A stretch of 64,000 nt of DNA from Dermanyssus gallinae (taxonomy: Eukaryota; Arthropoda; Arachnida; Mesostigmata; Dermanyssidae): assembly GCA_003439945.1 (NCBI GenBank), contig QVRM01005202.1, forward strand, positions 512,001 through 576,000. The letters are read 5' to 3'. Shown piece after piece: positions 1 through 11,194 of the stretch (position 1 is its first letter; each line of letters begins with the position of its first letter). Under the pieces are notes generated by a model, which was not told where the DNA came from, did not search any database, and worked only from the letters and a program-made list of their open reading frames with translations. A program made the position numbers and the translations under genes.

Positions 1-1640
1 ATTTTTGTTAAGCGAGTTCCATAAACCCCTAAAACCAATACGGAGTATTAACTTTTTTGCTATAAGTGAGTGTGTGCCATTGATGTTCCTAGGAGGAGGC
101 CGGCACAAAGACGGGCCATTGTGCCGTTTAGTAATGAGCCGAGCGTTGAAGTGCCTGAGACGTTGGACCATTGGGAGACTCCCATGTAGGGCAGATGTAT
201 TTATTTTGGTTTTATGGAGTGTGACCTAGTAGTTTGCCAAGGCGGAACGTAAAGTAGGTAACGTACCACGACGGCCATCGTTGCCGTGATAGCAGATCAA
301 GCTGTAAGAATCGTAGCTGTGCCGTAAGCCAATTTGGCTACAGGCATAAGAATGTAGTACCACATAGCTCAAGATTATGTTTGTCCAGCCTCTTGCAGCC
401 GGTCTAAAGCTAAGGATGGCATTGAGCTTAACGCTGAGCCACGTCAATGCTCGCTGCGTCAGGTATAAACGCCTCACACTTTTGAGGGTTAAGAGGCAGA
501 CCGTTTATATCTGATATTCCCCTGAATGACGGGCTTCTCATTATTAGCGAGAATCGCTTCATTCAGGCGATAGATATACTAAACATTAAGAGAGCTATGA
601 AACGATTCTACTAGCCTCGTAATGCCTAGACAGAACCGAGTTTAGGGAATCTCAATTTTGCAAGTCCAACTGAGACGGGACGGTGGGATCCGACAGCAAC
701 AACTCACATGAAAGGTAGAAGCCGCGAACCAAATCAGTAATGGCCGTGAGCATATGACCCCTATGATTCAGTTAAAGTGTTCTTGTGGTGGACCTTCACA
801 AGGGCCGTCGGAGTGATGCAAGTTTGTCGGAAAACACGTGTGGCTTGTATAGCGGCCTCGATTTCACCCTGCGTTGCGAAGCCGAAGAGAACGCAGATGA
901 CCTTACCAATGAAGCCGGTGCTCTTTGGACAGTAGATCTCAGCGGCGATTATTCTGAAGGTCTATGGGCATGCGATTGGAATGTTTTGAGCCATCCTTTT
1001 TCCCTAGGGCAAACAACCCGGCCCTCAAAAAATTTAGTTAGTTCATAGGGAGGTGGTCCCAAACGAGAACGTTAAGGAGTTTGGTTACTGCATCGGTCAG
1101 TCTGTCAGCGGAGATGCTGCTCGCCGGCGACAGGGGATCGATGAGCCGTTTCCATCTATCTAGAAATTCAGACCTGCAGCTGAACTTTTTGAGAAACATT
1201 TTACCGCAAACTGAACATCTTGTCAGAAAGGCAACTTCAGGATAGGGCGGTCCAAAGGCCAGAGAAAATCGAGGAGCAGGGCAGGCTGTTTGATGCTTCC
1301 CAAAGCAAGTCGATAATACATGAGCCCGTTGCGGGACTGTCCACTGGGCATAGGAGTCTCGCCCCAGCCGAGACATCACTTTCCGACTACCTAGTATTGA
1401 CTCTGCGGGTCTGACCCGTGTTACACTTAGACCGTGCGATTTGAGCCCGGCCCAGCGATGCGTGCGTCGCACCAGGTGGCCAATCCGCAGCATCCGCTCA
1501 AGCTTGCAAAAATTTGACCTATTTTTTTATAGAGAACTGGACTGATCGCTCTGAATGGCGCAAAAAATGTTTCATCCCCAGACAAAATAGGAAGAGGGAC
1601 AACTGCTTTTAGAAACAACGTCGGCGATAACACTGCTTAA
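1..1640 (-). mobile_element. Decayed non-LTR reverse transcriptase relic
   Basis: The clearest part is on the minus strand at 511-428, which reads DINGLPLNPQKCEAFIPDAA before a stop. The pattern of Gly, Leu-Asn and Lys-Cys-Glu matches the segment just after the catalytic palm of many non-LTR reverse transcriptases. Further upstream on the same strand (758-685) a frame reads TDLVRGFYLSCELLLSD, similar to the segment between RT motifs A and B. The intervening and flanking sequence is broken by stops and frameshifts. A minus-strand open frame at 1493-1038 contains a CSVCGK zinc-finger-like motif, but I cannot tie it firmly to the element. It is an inactive relic with vague borders, and it continues beyond the left edge of the window. 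Confidence 0.42.
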
Positions 1641-1711
1641 AGACTTCGAAATTTACTTGCGAACCGTCTTGGAGGCAGAACGCACCATCCTTACGCACCA
1701 TATACCCATCC

Positions 1712-2039
1712 AGGGGTCAGTAAAGGTGGCGGCGTGGTCTAGGGGACTAGTGCGCTAGTCATGGTTGTCATCTACCGGGGTGTCGCCGGTTCGATCCCTG
1801 TTGTTGATCGAATTTTCTTTGAGCGATCCTCATTGAGATTAGATGATTAACCATACCGCTGAGTGTCAGCGGCCATGCTGCCACAAGGACTGTTAGGGAA
1901 ACCCTAGATATCTTAACATGTCCGGCCCTCGGTGCTTTGAAGATATACCTCAGGTTGAGTTCCAAGCCCGTAGGGCACGGAGGATAGTCTAGAATTAAAA
2001 ACAACCTCCTTAAAAAAATTATTTAATTCTAGGGGTCAG
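1712..2039 (+). mobile_element. tRNA-derived SINE (family A) with 9-bp target-site duplications
   Basis: The body is 1721-2030. It opens with a tRNA-like RNA polymerase III promoter: A box TGGTCTAGGGG near 1739-1749 and B box GGTTCGATCCC near 1788-1798. The direct repeat AGGGGTCAG occurs at 1712-1720 and 2031-2039, exactly bracketing the element, and the 3' end is A/T-rich. The length of about 310 bp fits a SINE with a tRNA-related head and an unrelated body. It inserted into or beside the RT relic to its left. It is not a functional tRNA: the cloverleaf does not close. Confidence 0.72.
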
Positions 2040-2447
2040 CAAGGCTGGGTGGTGCCGTATGAGATTTTGATATGGATGGGCAAAGCCGCGGAGCATCCAG
2101 GTGTTGCTTTGCTGCTATATGACGCGACAGGCCTCTTGCGGTGTCGATAACCGTTCGACGGGCAAGACGTAAAAACCTGTTTGCCTGATCGCAGGCGACG
2201 AGGTTTAGTTTGCAATCGGAATTAGAGGGGTGCCGTAGCTCTGAATTGCTTCTGATCTTGCCAGTACACCCTTCAGCCTGTTGAGTAACGACTAACACGT
2301 TGTAATTTGCTATTAAAGGTGTAAACCCCTTCGCAAAGTTTATTAGCACTGACTCTAGGTCGTTTGAACAACCCTAATAAATAATCTCGGCGGGTGCCCG
2401 ACGCCACCCGATCGTTATACATATATATATATATATATTTTTTTTTG

Positions 2448-2487
<40 letters not shown>

Positions 2488-2578
2488 CACCTGTGTATAT
2501 ACTCACATACATTAAACATACTGAATAACCCCACATGAACATATCTGTATTTGCGCCTGTACACGTGTGCTTTGACAG
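2040..2578. other. No gene recognised; interrupted TA array
   Basis: A minus-strand open frame at 2349-2029 has no recognisable domain and is probably fortuitous. A TA array interrupted by a T-run and TTTGG occupies 2419-2484. The segment from about 2540 precedes the acceptor of the exon at 2579. Confidence 0.5.
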
Positions 2579-3127
2579 GATTGCTGCGTGTACTCTGCTC
2601 TGGTTATGCTCCTGTTGGCGTCTTCATCGGTGCTGATAAGCGTCCGTGGCCACAAGGCTCTTGCGGAGGGTTGCCGCGCTTCAGTCGGAAAACTCGACAT
2701 GGCCATTGTAAGCAATCACTAGCTTGACCAGTTAATTAAGCTGCTGCCACAATACCTGCATTTGAGCGTATCCATACAAAAATTATTCAGACACACCAAG
2801 TTGTTCTAATATATATATATATAGAAGCGATAGCCAGTTCGTATGCTAGTCAACCTATTTCGTTCATTTTATCTACTACATCTGCTTTTTCGCACCGTCA
2901 ATTAGCCAGCTTCGATGATCATAGTCATAACATCTCATCATTTTCAGGCATTCTCGTTTCTGGCGGTCGTGATCATGCTCACGCTGATCACGTTGCGATT
3001 CTTCGACAAGGACGCGCCGCAGCCGACGCGGCCCAGTGCTACGAGTTCCTCGAACCCGCTTCACTGGGTGCACCGACGCCTTTCGAGGTCGAAGCAGACC
3101 CAGATCCTTCTGCAGAGGGTGGCCTGA
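2579..3127 (+). CDS. 3' exons of a multi-pass membrane protein
   Basis: Two exons join in phase 0. Exon 2579-2707 (43 codons) follows the acceptor CTTTGACAG and ends at a GTAAGC donor. Exon 2948-3127 (59 codons plus TGA) follows the strong acceptor CATCATTTTCAG. The first encodes a membrane helix (VYSALVMLLLASSSVLISV) and a short loop containing Cys. The second encodes another helix (AFSFLAVVIMLTLITLRFF) and a basic tail ending TQILLQRVA. Third codon positions in the last exon are about 80% G/C, unlike the AT-rich flanks, and the cuticle gene shows the same bias. Upstream exons are not visible and may lie off the left edge. The layout recalls a four-helix claudin- or tetraspanin-like protein, but I do not recognise the family. 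Confidence 0.55.
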
Positions 3128-4897
3128 TCTGCATAGGTTCTCCCGCCGGGCCAGGCCACTACAGGCCGGCCTACGGTAAATTAGTCATTTACCACAACCA
3201 CCACCACTATACCCGAATATATCGAATATCGACAACACACGGCACACATTGGTGACAACCAGAACAACTGGAGCAGCTTTACCGTATCTTCTGCTTCGTC
3301 TGATGCTGCCAGGTGGTGGTACCAGAGGAAAGCCAAAAGCAACACGGAAACGGCAGTCAGTCATCTTGCTTCTGAGAAGCTACTAACAACACAGTAGATA
3401 GAATGTGACAAAACAGCGAGGTTTAGGGCAAAAAAAGTGTTCTTCCACAATACCCGTAACTTCCACAACGTGCCAACGAGACCCGCTGTGGCACTGCTAC
3501 TGTATTGTCATAAACAAGACCCGCTGCAGCAGTTGAAACAGCAACAACAACAGCAACACGAAAAACAGCTGCGGCAAAACCGACAGCATCCCGAAGAAAA
3601 CAAAAATCACGAGAAAAAATGGAAATGTGGACGATTAAAACGACAATAATAATAAGGTCGATAATTAATTATACACAAAAAACGTTCACAGTGATGTCCA
3701 GATGACAAACCCAATTTCGTCCTTCTGTTGCCACCGGAAGTTACCAATGACTTGGCCTGGTTGTATAGTGGTGCTACTGATCATGGTCACTGTGAGTGCG
3801 CGACTACACACGATTCTATACTTATATGATGTTTACCTTTAGCTCAACGGCAATTGTAGTGTCAGAAGCCTTACTAGCGCTAGTGATAATGGTGTTGAAG
3901 TGCTCTGCAAGCGGAGCAGCCCCGAACTACATAGGTTATGGCATAGTCCAACTACTACATCTTTGAACTGAAACATCACGCTCAGCCAAAATCAGGCTGG
4001 CTACAGAAATGCATCAGGTTACCATCAACAACATGTGTGTCAATCACTTTACACGTAGATGGGATGATGAAAATACACTAATTAATCGTAATAGTCATCT
4101 GCCATCCTCGTGATAGTTATCATTATATGAGAACTAGTATTATTATTGTTTGTCACCAATATGGCCGTAGCTAGTGTAGGACAGCGGCGACGATACGGCT
4201 TCCATTGGCAGGCTTGGGTACGCTGACATTGTTTTCGTTGCGACAGAATACGAGCAAATCTCTCGCTATCAACAGGCTCACTACAACACAGTTCTCTTTT
4301 ATAATAACAGTGACATCTGGGTTTTCTCGTTTTCTCGCTACATTTCCATCCAGCGGTTGCGAAGCAGGTTTGCAGCGAACGACTAGAACTCCTTAGGACA
4401 TCGCAAAGCAATGTGACACATCAGAATCAAGAGGGTTCTCCTAACGACAATGCTTAAAACATTTCGCTAGTGGAACGTTTAATACGCTTGCCCTCGAGTA
4501 TGAACGTTATGGAACGAACACCACTCAATCCAAGATAAGTTAACGTCGTCTGAATACGGCTGAGATTGTAATAAGTTGTTGGGGTGCGATTTGACTATAC
4601 ACCATTATCCATTTGTATCAATTGATTTGTTTCCATTGAGATCTGTATCCTTGCTCGTCCTGTATCCTTTGACTCCCCCTCCGCCGTTCGGTGAGCCAAA
4701 TATTCTGTACTGTTGGAGCTCGCTGCGGCATGGGCTGAAATGAATACCCTCTGGCCAGACGGACTGGTCTATAAAGTAGTTCACTGATCAGCTTGCAGCC
4801 ATCTGTACGTGATAGCTGTTCTAATATGTCTTGTTTTGTCAGTACAATTTATGGCTTTCACTTCTGTGTCTGCCCTTGTTAAATACCATGCAGACGA
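3128..4897. other. Probable 3' UTR and intergenic DNA; no gene seen
   Basis: This stretch follows the stop of the membrane-protein gene. It contains a short CAG/CAA-rich tract (3528-3560) that makes a spurious glutamine-rich frame, and no open frame with recognisable domains. No canonical AATAAA signal is evident close to the stop codon. Confidence 0.5.
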
Positions 4898-5239
4898 TCA
4901 GGTGCGTTGTGTGCCTTTACAGCCCTTAACTAAGCTGTTTTGTTTAGACCAATCGTAACGTGCAGTATACGTCACCCTTTCCCAAGTGTATCCTAGAGGG
5001 TGTTGCGTCGCGTACGCGTCTTTTACTTTAGTATAATCACGGCGTGCAGCATCTTGTTCAGGTATTTGGAAGGGGCACTGTGTACGCATCGGCTTGCTGC
5101 AGTCCACGTATACATTGTACGTTGTTTGATCTGTATAATTTGTCCACCGCATGCATCGTGCAGGTAGGCCCGGGTTTGTTGCGATATTGCCACAGAGTAG
5201 CAACAATAGCGCGGATGTCCTGTAAAGCCAAGACTTCAT
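4898..5239 (-). CDS. Small secreted cysteine-containing protein, 113 aa
   Basis: A complete ATG-to-TGA frame runs on the minus strand. The N-terminus is a good signal peptide: MKSWLYR, then the hydrophobic core TSALLLLLC, with cleavage probable between residues 20 and 25. The mature part holds four cysteines (contexts ARCMRW, VDCSKP, TQCPFQ, KGCKGT), consistent with two disulfides, and is rich in Tyr and Thr with mixed charge. It is apparently encoded in one exon, although introns in the untranslated regions cannot be excluded. I do not recognise the family. Secretion is inferred from the leader, and no function can be assigned. Because the frame is short and unmatched, chance is possible, but a leader followed by spaced cysteines makes a real gene more likely. 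Confidence 0.5.
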   Translation of the reverse strand: MKSWLYRTSALLLLLCGNIATNPGLPARCMRWTNYTDQTTYNVYVDCSKPMRTQCPFQIPEQDAARRDYTKVKDAYATQHPLGYTWERVTYTARYDWSKQNSLVKGCKGTQRT

Positions 5240-5607
5240 CGTCTGGAATCATAGATGTGGCGGCTCCTGAAGTGTGTAGGGGTTGTCATTGTCACGATTG
5301 ACAGACTCGTCTACGATCTGTCTACTCGATCTATTAACGGCCTAGTTTTAGGTCCAAATGCAGCTGCTCATTAGTCGTGCGCACAAGAAGTGCGTCCTCA
5401 CGGGCTCCGCAATCTTGCCGAAGTCATCTTGTAGATTGACCTTAGATGGAATCAGTCCGCTGCTCAAAACGTGAAAGGTTGAGTGCCTACTTGTCTAGTT
5501 AGTTTATTGCTCAGATGCACCGGTTTTCAACCCAGATTTAAGCCAACCACGGTTGCTGCTGCTGCCCAACTTAGAAAGTAAGCAAAGGTTTTTGTAGTTT
5601 GACCCTT

Positions 5608-5799
5608 TCAGTAACCGCTTTGGTACCGCGTGGTCTCAACACACTTTGGTCCCGCTAAACAATTAGTTTCGGTTACATAACAAGCAGCATTCACCCGAAG
5701 CCCGGAGAAACAATTCTCACACGCACAGAAAGATGTTATTAGTGCAAGCTGACCGTCAGCGACGGTTCTAGTCACGTGAAATTCGGATGTTTTCGGCAC
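5608..5799 (-). CDS. Possible cysteine-rich terminal exon (uncertain)
   Basis: The minus-strand frame ends NCLAGPKCVETTRYQSGY and a stop. Its 3' half carries four cysteines spaced over about 25 residues (NCF, ACY, NCL, KCV). A pyrimidine-rich stretch ending GTGTGAG just before the cysteine cluster could be a splice acceptor. It lies upstream of, and on the same strand as, the secreted protein at 4898-5239, but the stop codon rules out a simple read-through into it. There is no leader and no recognised family. Confidence 0.22.
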   Translation of the reverse strand: MPKTSEFHVTRTVADGQLALITSFCACENCFSGLRVNAACYVTETNCLAGPKCVETTRYQSGY

Positions 5800-7052
5800 T
5801 ACTGTCAGAGCTTACTATTGAGAGCACATTGTCAATAGTCTTGTCAACACAAATACTGACTGCTGTTAGCTACAATGTTTGTTATAACCCTAACTGTGAC
5901 TTTAACTAGTGAGAACAACTCTCTTCAAGCAGGTTCGTTATACTGTACTAAAGACGCGAAATGTCTTAATAGGTCTCTTAACCACGTAACTCTCTAGAGT
6001 GCAGCCAGGAATACATTCATTTGATATGGTGCTGTGCGATTCTTGTTGCCGAGGCCGCCACTTTAGTAGATATTAGGCTATTGTGGCAAAACGTTGTTTT
6101 CCTGTCCGAATTGCCGGATATTGGCCTCAAATGTTAGTAATTTAGGCATATCGAGGCTTTTAGCCCTCGTTTTTGCTGGCTCGTTAATCCAGTCATATCC
6201 ACACAGAGATACAGGACTTATTTTTTGCCGAATATGAGCTCATGACAGGGTTAATCCTATGCGGGGAATAGTTATTACTATATATATGTATATATATATA
6301 CATATATATACGAAAGGTCAGTGCAAACCATGGTGTTTGACAATCGTTTGTAAGCTGTTGGAACAAATCAATGCGATTCTTTTATGCGGTGTTATTGAGA
6401 GCCAGAGGGTTCCATACCCAATGGGAGTCTAGTTTTACCATTTTAAGCATATTGTTGTACGCTATCAGAGGCCAGAGGTTTTGGGTTCAACCCCCGAGCT
6501 CAGTCGATTTGCGGCATATCATGCATGTGATGACGACAATATCAGCTATATGGTGTAGTACGTAGTGCGCAGTACTATCGCAGTATCCACTTGCACGTGT
6601 CTATGTTTTGCACGAAGCGCACCGTTAAGTCATTTAAATAGCTCTATTCCGGTAACAATAGGTTTCCGCCAGGGTCGCTATTGCGGTGGTGTTTGCATGC
6701 CGGCACAATGAATCATCACACAGCTGAACACACGTAGCCCCACGTGATGGGCGCTTCACGCATGCACACGTGGGAAGGCACACAGGAGAAGCCCTTAAAG
6801 CGAATTCTTTCAAGTTTGCCGTGAAGATTTGCAGTTTGCAAGTGTGGCTCAACGCCAAAAAGACAAGAAGAGCCGAAAGTAGCACCGATTCAGAGGCCAG
6901 AAGAGTGATTCTTTCCTCTGCTGTGGGAGTCGCCCGTGTGCGATACGGATAACATGTGACCGTACTGTAGTACATCGGTAAAACTGTTCAAGCATGCCAA
7001 TAACTATCACTACGGTTACGGTGATGTTGGCTAGGTAATCCTTTCATGTTAA
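5800..7052. other. No gene recognised
   Basis: This is mostly AT-rich DNA with a short TA array at 6277-6311. Positions 6770-6800 encode HTGE-like residues followed by Lys and Phe, vaguely like a C2H2 zinc-finger linker, but the cysteine and histidine ligands are missing. Confidence 0.45.
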
Positions 7053-7148
<96 letters not shown>

Positions 7149-7149
7149 T
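7053..7149 (+). repeat. (ATT)n array, ~97 bp
   Basis: Almost pure ATT/TTA triplets. The array lies about 70 bp beyond the 3' end of the retrotransposon fragment at 7221-7462, which is read on the minus strand. Confidence 0.95.
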
Positions 7150-7220
7150 ATTACATGTTAAACAATATTACAGTTGTGAGGTCTGAACGTATTATTGCAA
7201 TATTTTGTTAAATAATTAGT

Positions 7221-7462
7221 TCACTTCATGGCGCCTAAAATAGATGCCGCGTTCCCTCTGCAAACGGCCAAGGACTACGCTTGCCTCAAGAATTGACCCT
7301 CTCTTCGGTCGTTCGTGACCTCCTGAATTCGCTTACTCAAATCTTTGAGAAATGCTTCGGTTTCCTTGCTGATTGGTCCTAGTGTCTCCATGGCAATAGG
7401 CACAAAAATATATCTTGTTTCCAGTCCAGCAAATTTAAACCGTTTTCTGGCGTCCGCGTGCT
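7221..7462 (-). mobile_element. C-terminus of a REL-type non-LTR retrotransposon
   Basis: The minus strand reads ARKRFKFAGLETRYIFVPIA, then METLGPISKETEAFLKDLSK, then RIQEVTNDRREGQFLRQA, one in-frame TAG, and SLAVCRGNAASILGA before the final stop. This is the conserved carboxyl end that follows the restriction-like endonuclease in a widespread group of metazoan non-LTR elements, recognisable by ETLGPI, TxDxRE and RGNAASIL. Apart from the single stop it looks well preserved. The fragment is severely 5'-truncated. Its 5' edge abuts a short ATT run (7463-7481), and its 3' side leads into the 97-bp ATT array. Confidence 0.75.
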
Positions 7463-7526
7463 ATTATTATTATTATTATCAATGTTCATTCACATGTTTA
7501 TATTAAATTCCTAAATAAATGCGAGT

Positions 7527-7650
<124 letters not shown>

Positions 7651-8880
7651 GAAATAAAATATGCGTAACGTTTGTTGAGTTGTTAAGTATTTACAGAGTT
7701 AATAGATCGAGCAGTAGCTATTTATGTGCACAGCCGGCAAGTTGGCTTAGACAACTCCAGTGGATTTTGAGAGGAAACGAAATCGTGGTTGTATAGTAGT
7801 AGTAGTGCAGCAGCAGCAACAACAATAGCGGCAACAAAACAACAATAACCGCAACAACAACAATAACCGCAACAACAACAGTCAACAGCGTTGTTGTTTC
7901 GAATTCTGCATGCGCTTAGTTAACACTGGAGTGACGTCGACAAAAATCGTTGCTGTCAAGCATGTATAAGTATCATACGTATATCATGTACAAGGTATCG
8001 TTGTTGGTGCTGCATCCTGGCGGCCGCCGTCTTGAATAGCCCGCCCCGTTTCATTATTCAAACAGAGTATACATACAGGGTGGAGTTGGCCAGGGAGGAG
8101 TAACATAAGCTCATTAGATGCATCATCTCCACCAATGTTGTTACCATGTACAGCCTCATCAGCATCATAACCATCATAGTCATCATCATCATCAGCAGCA
8201 GCACCACCATCATAATCAGTAGAAGCTACAGACAAGTTGGAACTGAAGTCGTCAGCCTGAGAGGATCACGCGGGCAGTTTTGCAGCATCAGCAGCAGCCC
8301 TAACCTATCGGCCAAGGTCTCCCTAGTTCATCAAATTCGACAATAAACCGTTGGCAGAACCAAGTGTGGTCATGCCATCCTGCTGACGGTGGCTTTATAT
8401 CCCCTAGACACCTATGTATGTATGTACAGCCACATTGGGCTTTGCCTTACAGCTACACTGCTATATGTTGAAACATGTGGAGCAAACAGGGACTTGCCTC
8501 ATAGTACTTCTCACGCCCCTCCTCTATACTTGCCCAGCGATTTATCGGCAGTCATTTGTCATCGTCGGCGGCTCTGTCGACGGAACGGCCCGGTAGTAAC
8601 TAATGATGACGCTACCAATTCATTAGCTAACTCACCTAAGCGGTAACCAACCTACACCAATAGACAGTAATGCGTCGACAGTGGCGGATCGATCCATCGT
8701 CTGTCTGCACTGTCTGTGATGGCAGTGCAACCTCGTTCTGATGAACTCATTAGTAGTGATGCCACCCCTCATAGTTATTGGATGCTTTCACCATCATCAT
8801 TATCATTGCGCAAACACGTTGTTGCTTGCCACCGCGACTTGTCTGTACTTGTGCAGCCAATTCCCCCCAGTTGGAATAAG

Positions 8881-8936
<56 letters not shown>

Positions 8937-9336
8937 CTATGTTTATCTCACAGTGAGTGGAATATATATATACGGTGTCAGAGAGAGAGAAATGCTAAAT
9001 ATATCGGTACAATTGTAGTGCTGGACGTGTTTTCATTCCGCTGCTACTGTCGCTTTAAAGTATCGTGAATCATCAAATGTATGAGAATCCATTTTTACCG
9101 TTAAAGCTTTCAAAATGCATCTAGAGCGGTAGAACAATGTCAATTCCTAGTCCTCACTGCTCTCCTTTGTAAATATAATCTGTACGAAATACTGCTTGTT
9201 TCTTAAATATTGCTACGTACGCTTCAGTACTGTTGTAAGAACACGTTACGTTTATGTCGTTAAACAATTGAAGCGAGCACAGAACAGATATACTTATAGC
9301 ACATCGTTTCCGCCGCAGCAGCCTTCCTGCACTTAC
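7651..9336. other. Low-complexity, apparently non-coding stretch
   Basis: CAA/CAG-type trinucleotides lie at 7798-7880, CAT/ATC-rich triplets at 8150-8220, and a pure TA array of about 49 bp at 8883-8931. The open frames here are generated by these repeats and show no domains. Confidence 0.5.
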
Positions 9337-9435
9337 GGCGGCGAGCGTGTCCCGCCAGTCCAAACTGACGGACCGCCTGGCGCTCTGTTCCAAACCTCTA
9401 TCACGGGCCGGAAACGGGCCACCACACTACTCCTA
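9337..9435 (-). CDS. Candidate internal exon (33 codons, uncertain)
   Basis: A GC-rich 99-bp minus-strand segment is bounded by an acceptor-like CTGTCTTATAG and a consensus GTAAGT donor. Only one frame stays open across it, containing VVARFRPVIEVWNRAPGG. The length is a multiple of three. No partner exons were identified and the residues match nothing I know, so this rests on splice signals and base composition alone. Confidence 0.25.
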
Positions 9436-9898
9436 CTATAAGACAGGGACGGACTCGTCACCTCACGTTTCCGCTTCATGTTCTGCCGTACTCTCGTACA
9501 CACTCCATTTCAGAAGGTTAGACCCGCACGGAGACAGGGTTCACGGATAGAGAAGGGTAGCAGCAAATCACAGGAACGTCTGTCTCAGGTTGAACCCATT
9601 CGATTCTCATGCTTATTATGCCAGAACAGCAGAAGGTTCGACTATGGCCACATCAAAAGTTATCTAAATCATCTTCGAACGTTTGATTTTGCCCCTTATA
9701 CTTGGCCAGCATATCAGACCAGGTTAAATAGAGCTTCCATGTGATTCAACAATTGGGTAAAATCAAACTGGCAAAACGCAAAGTGAGTTTTCGGCTAACG
9801 TAATGTCAACACAAAATATAGCGTTATAAGCGCATCATACTACAACCTTATCTAAAGCTCTGCAATGGTGGCCATTGAAACTCATGAAAGCGAACAGG

Positions 9899-11194
9899 TA
9901 TTAGGTAAGTCAAAAAGTTCGTCGGCTTTCTGGGACCACATTTTTTAAACTCCCGCGCTCTGCAGCAGGGCCGCCTAAGAGTGCGGCTGGGTGTTTATAT
10001 TCAGGAGCAGGCCCGTGGCGGCGCGACGGTATACCGGTTCCAACTTTACCGTTTCGTTTGCGGAATTGGCAGCTGTTTGCAATGGAGGACAAAAATACGC
10101 ATTTTCGACACATTATGTTGCTCTCCTACCGTGAAGGCATAAGTGCAGCGCAAACAACCCGGAGAATACGTGCAGTCTACGGCGAAAACGCAGTACACAA
10201 ATCCACAGTCGAAAAGCGATTCGCCCGTTTCAAAGCTGGAAACTTCAATCTCGAAGATGAACCGAGGTCAGGACAACCCAATGTTGTGGAGACCGACGAA
10301 GTCATAAGCCTGGTTACTTCGAACCCAGGTTTGACCATAAAAGAAATTGAAGATGTATGGGAGTCTCCCACGAAACCGTTTAGAAGCGCCTCCATGATGC
10401 AGGTTTCTCGTGCAAGCGGAATATCTGGCTACCACACGACCTCAATGATAGGCAGCTTGAAGGGCGAGTCGATACCTGTCACGCACTCCTCCGGAAGAAC
10501 TCGAATGAGCCATTTCTGAGGAGATTGATAACCGGCGATGAAAAATGGATACTATACAGAAACGTAACACAGAAAAGAAGTTGGGTCCCCAGAGGTTCTC
10601 AGGCCGCACCTATCCCTAAACCCAAAATTCATCAGAAGAAGGTTATGCTGTGCTGCTGGTGGGACTGTAAGGGCGTCGTGTATTTTGAGCTGCTTCCAAT
10701 GGGTCAGACGATAAACTCCGTCGTCTACTGCAGACAACTCGAAGATTTGCAGGCTGCAGTAGCAACGAAGCGCCCGGAATTGTCAAACAGGTGGGGCGTC
10801 ACTTTTCAACATGATAAGGCGATACCACACAAAAGTTTGGCCACCCGGCAAAACTTGGCGGAGTTTGACTGGGATGTGCTGCCGCACCCAGCTTATAGTT
10901 CCGACTTCGCACTGATCACTGATCTGATTATCACTTGTTAAGGTCTCTCCAGAACTTCCTTGATGGCACAACATTTGAATCTTTGGAGGCTATTAAAAAT
11001 CACCTCACTCAGTATTTCGACGAGAAGGACAAGGCGTTCTGGGAGAAAGGAATCATGGATCTACCGAGGCGATGGGCGAAGGTTATCGAACAAAACGGTC
11101 AATACATCATTGAATAAAAATACTGTTGTCTGCATAAATAAGGCTCTTTAAAATCGGGTAAAAAAAGCCGACGAACTTTTTGACTTACCTAATA
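9899..11194 (+). mobile_element. mariner DNA transposon, inactivated
   Basis: The element is 9901-11192 (1,292 bp, typical for mariner), flanked by TA on both sides (9899-9900 and 11193-11194). Perfect 28-bp terminal inverted repeats lie at 9901-9928 (starting TTAGGTAAGTCAAAAAGTTC) and 11165-11192. The enclosed transposase is broken. A 763-bp segment that includes the 3' half and flanking DNA is duplicated immediately downstream. Transposition by its own product is not possible as the sequence stands. Confidence 0.93.
10082..11117 (+). pseudogene. mariner transposase pseudogene (D,D34D type)
   Basis: It begins MEDKNTHFRHIMLLSYREG, the helix-turn-helix DNA-binding half. About residue 93 a one-base loss breaks the frame (IKEIEDVW, then ESPTKPF instead of the family's GVSHETV), and an in-frame TAG follows in the original frame. 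The catalytic half resumes with the first Asp in ITGDEKWILY and the second in QHDKAIPH. A small insertion near 10905-10915 shifts the frame before the third Asp, which lies in SDYHL in the +1 frame, 34 residues after the second once aligned. In this copy a TAA also follows LIITC. Cut-and-paste transposase is the known family function; this copy is dead. Confidence 0.9.

Noticed and set aside
785..1048. 87-codon plus-strand frame
   Set aside because: No domain, and it lies opposite the decayed minus-strand RT relic.
6765..6860. C2H2 zinc-finger-like stretch (HTGE followed by Lys/Phe)
   Set aside because: The zinc ligands and finger spacing are absent in every frame.
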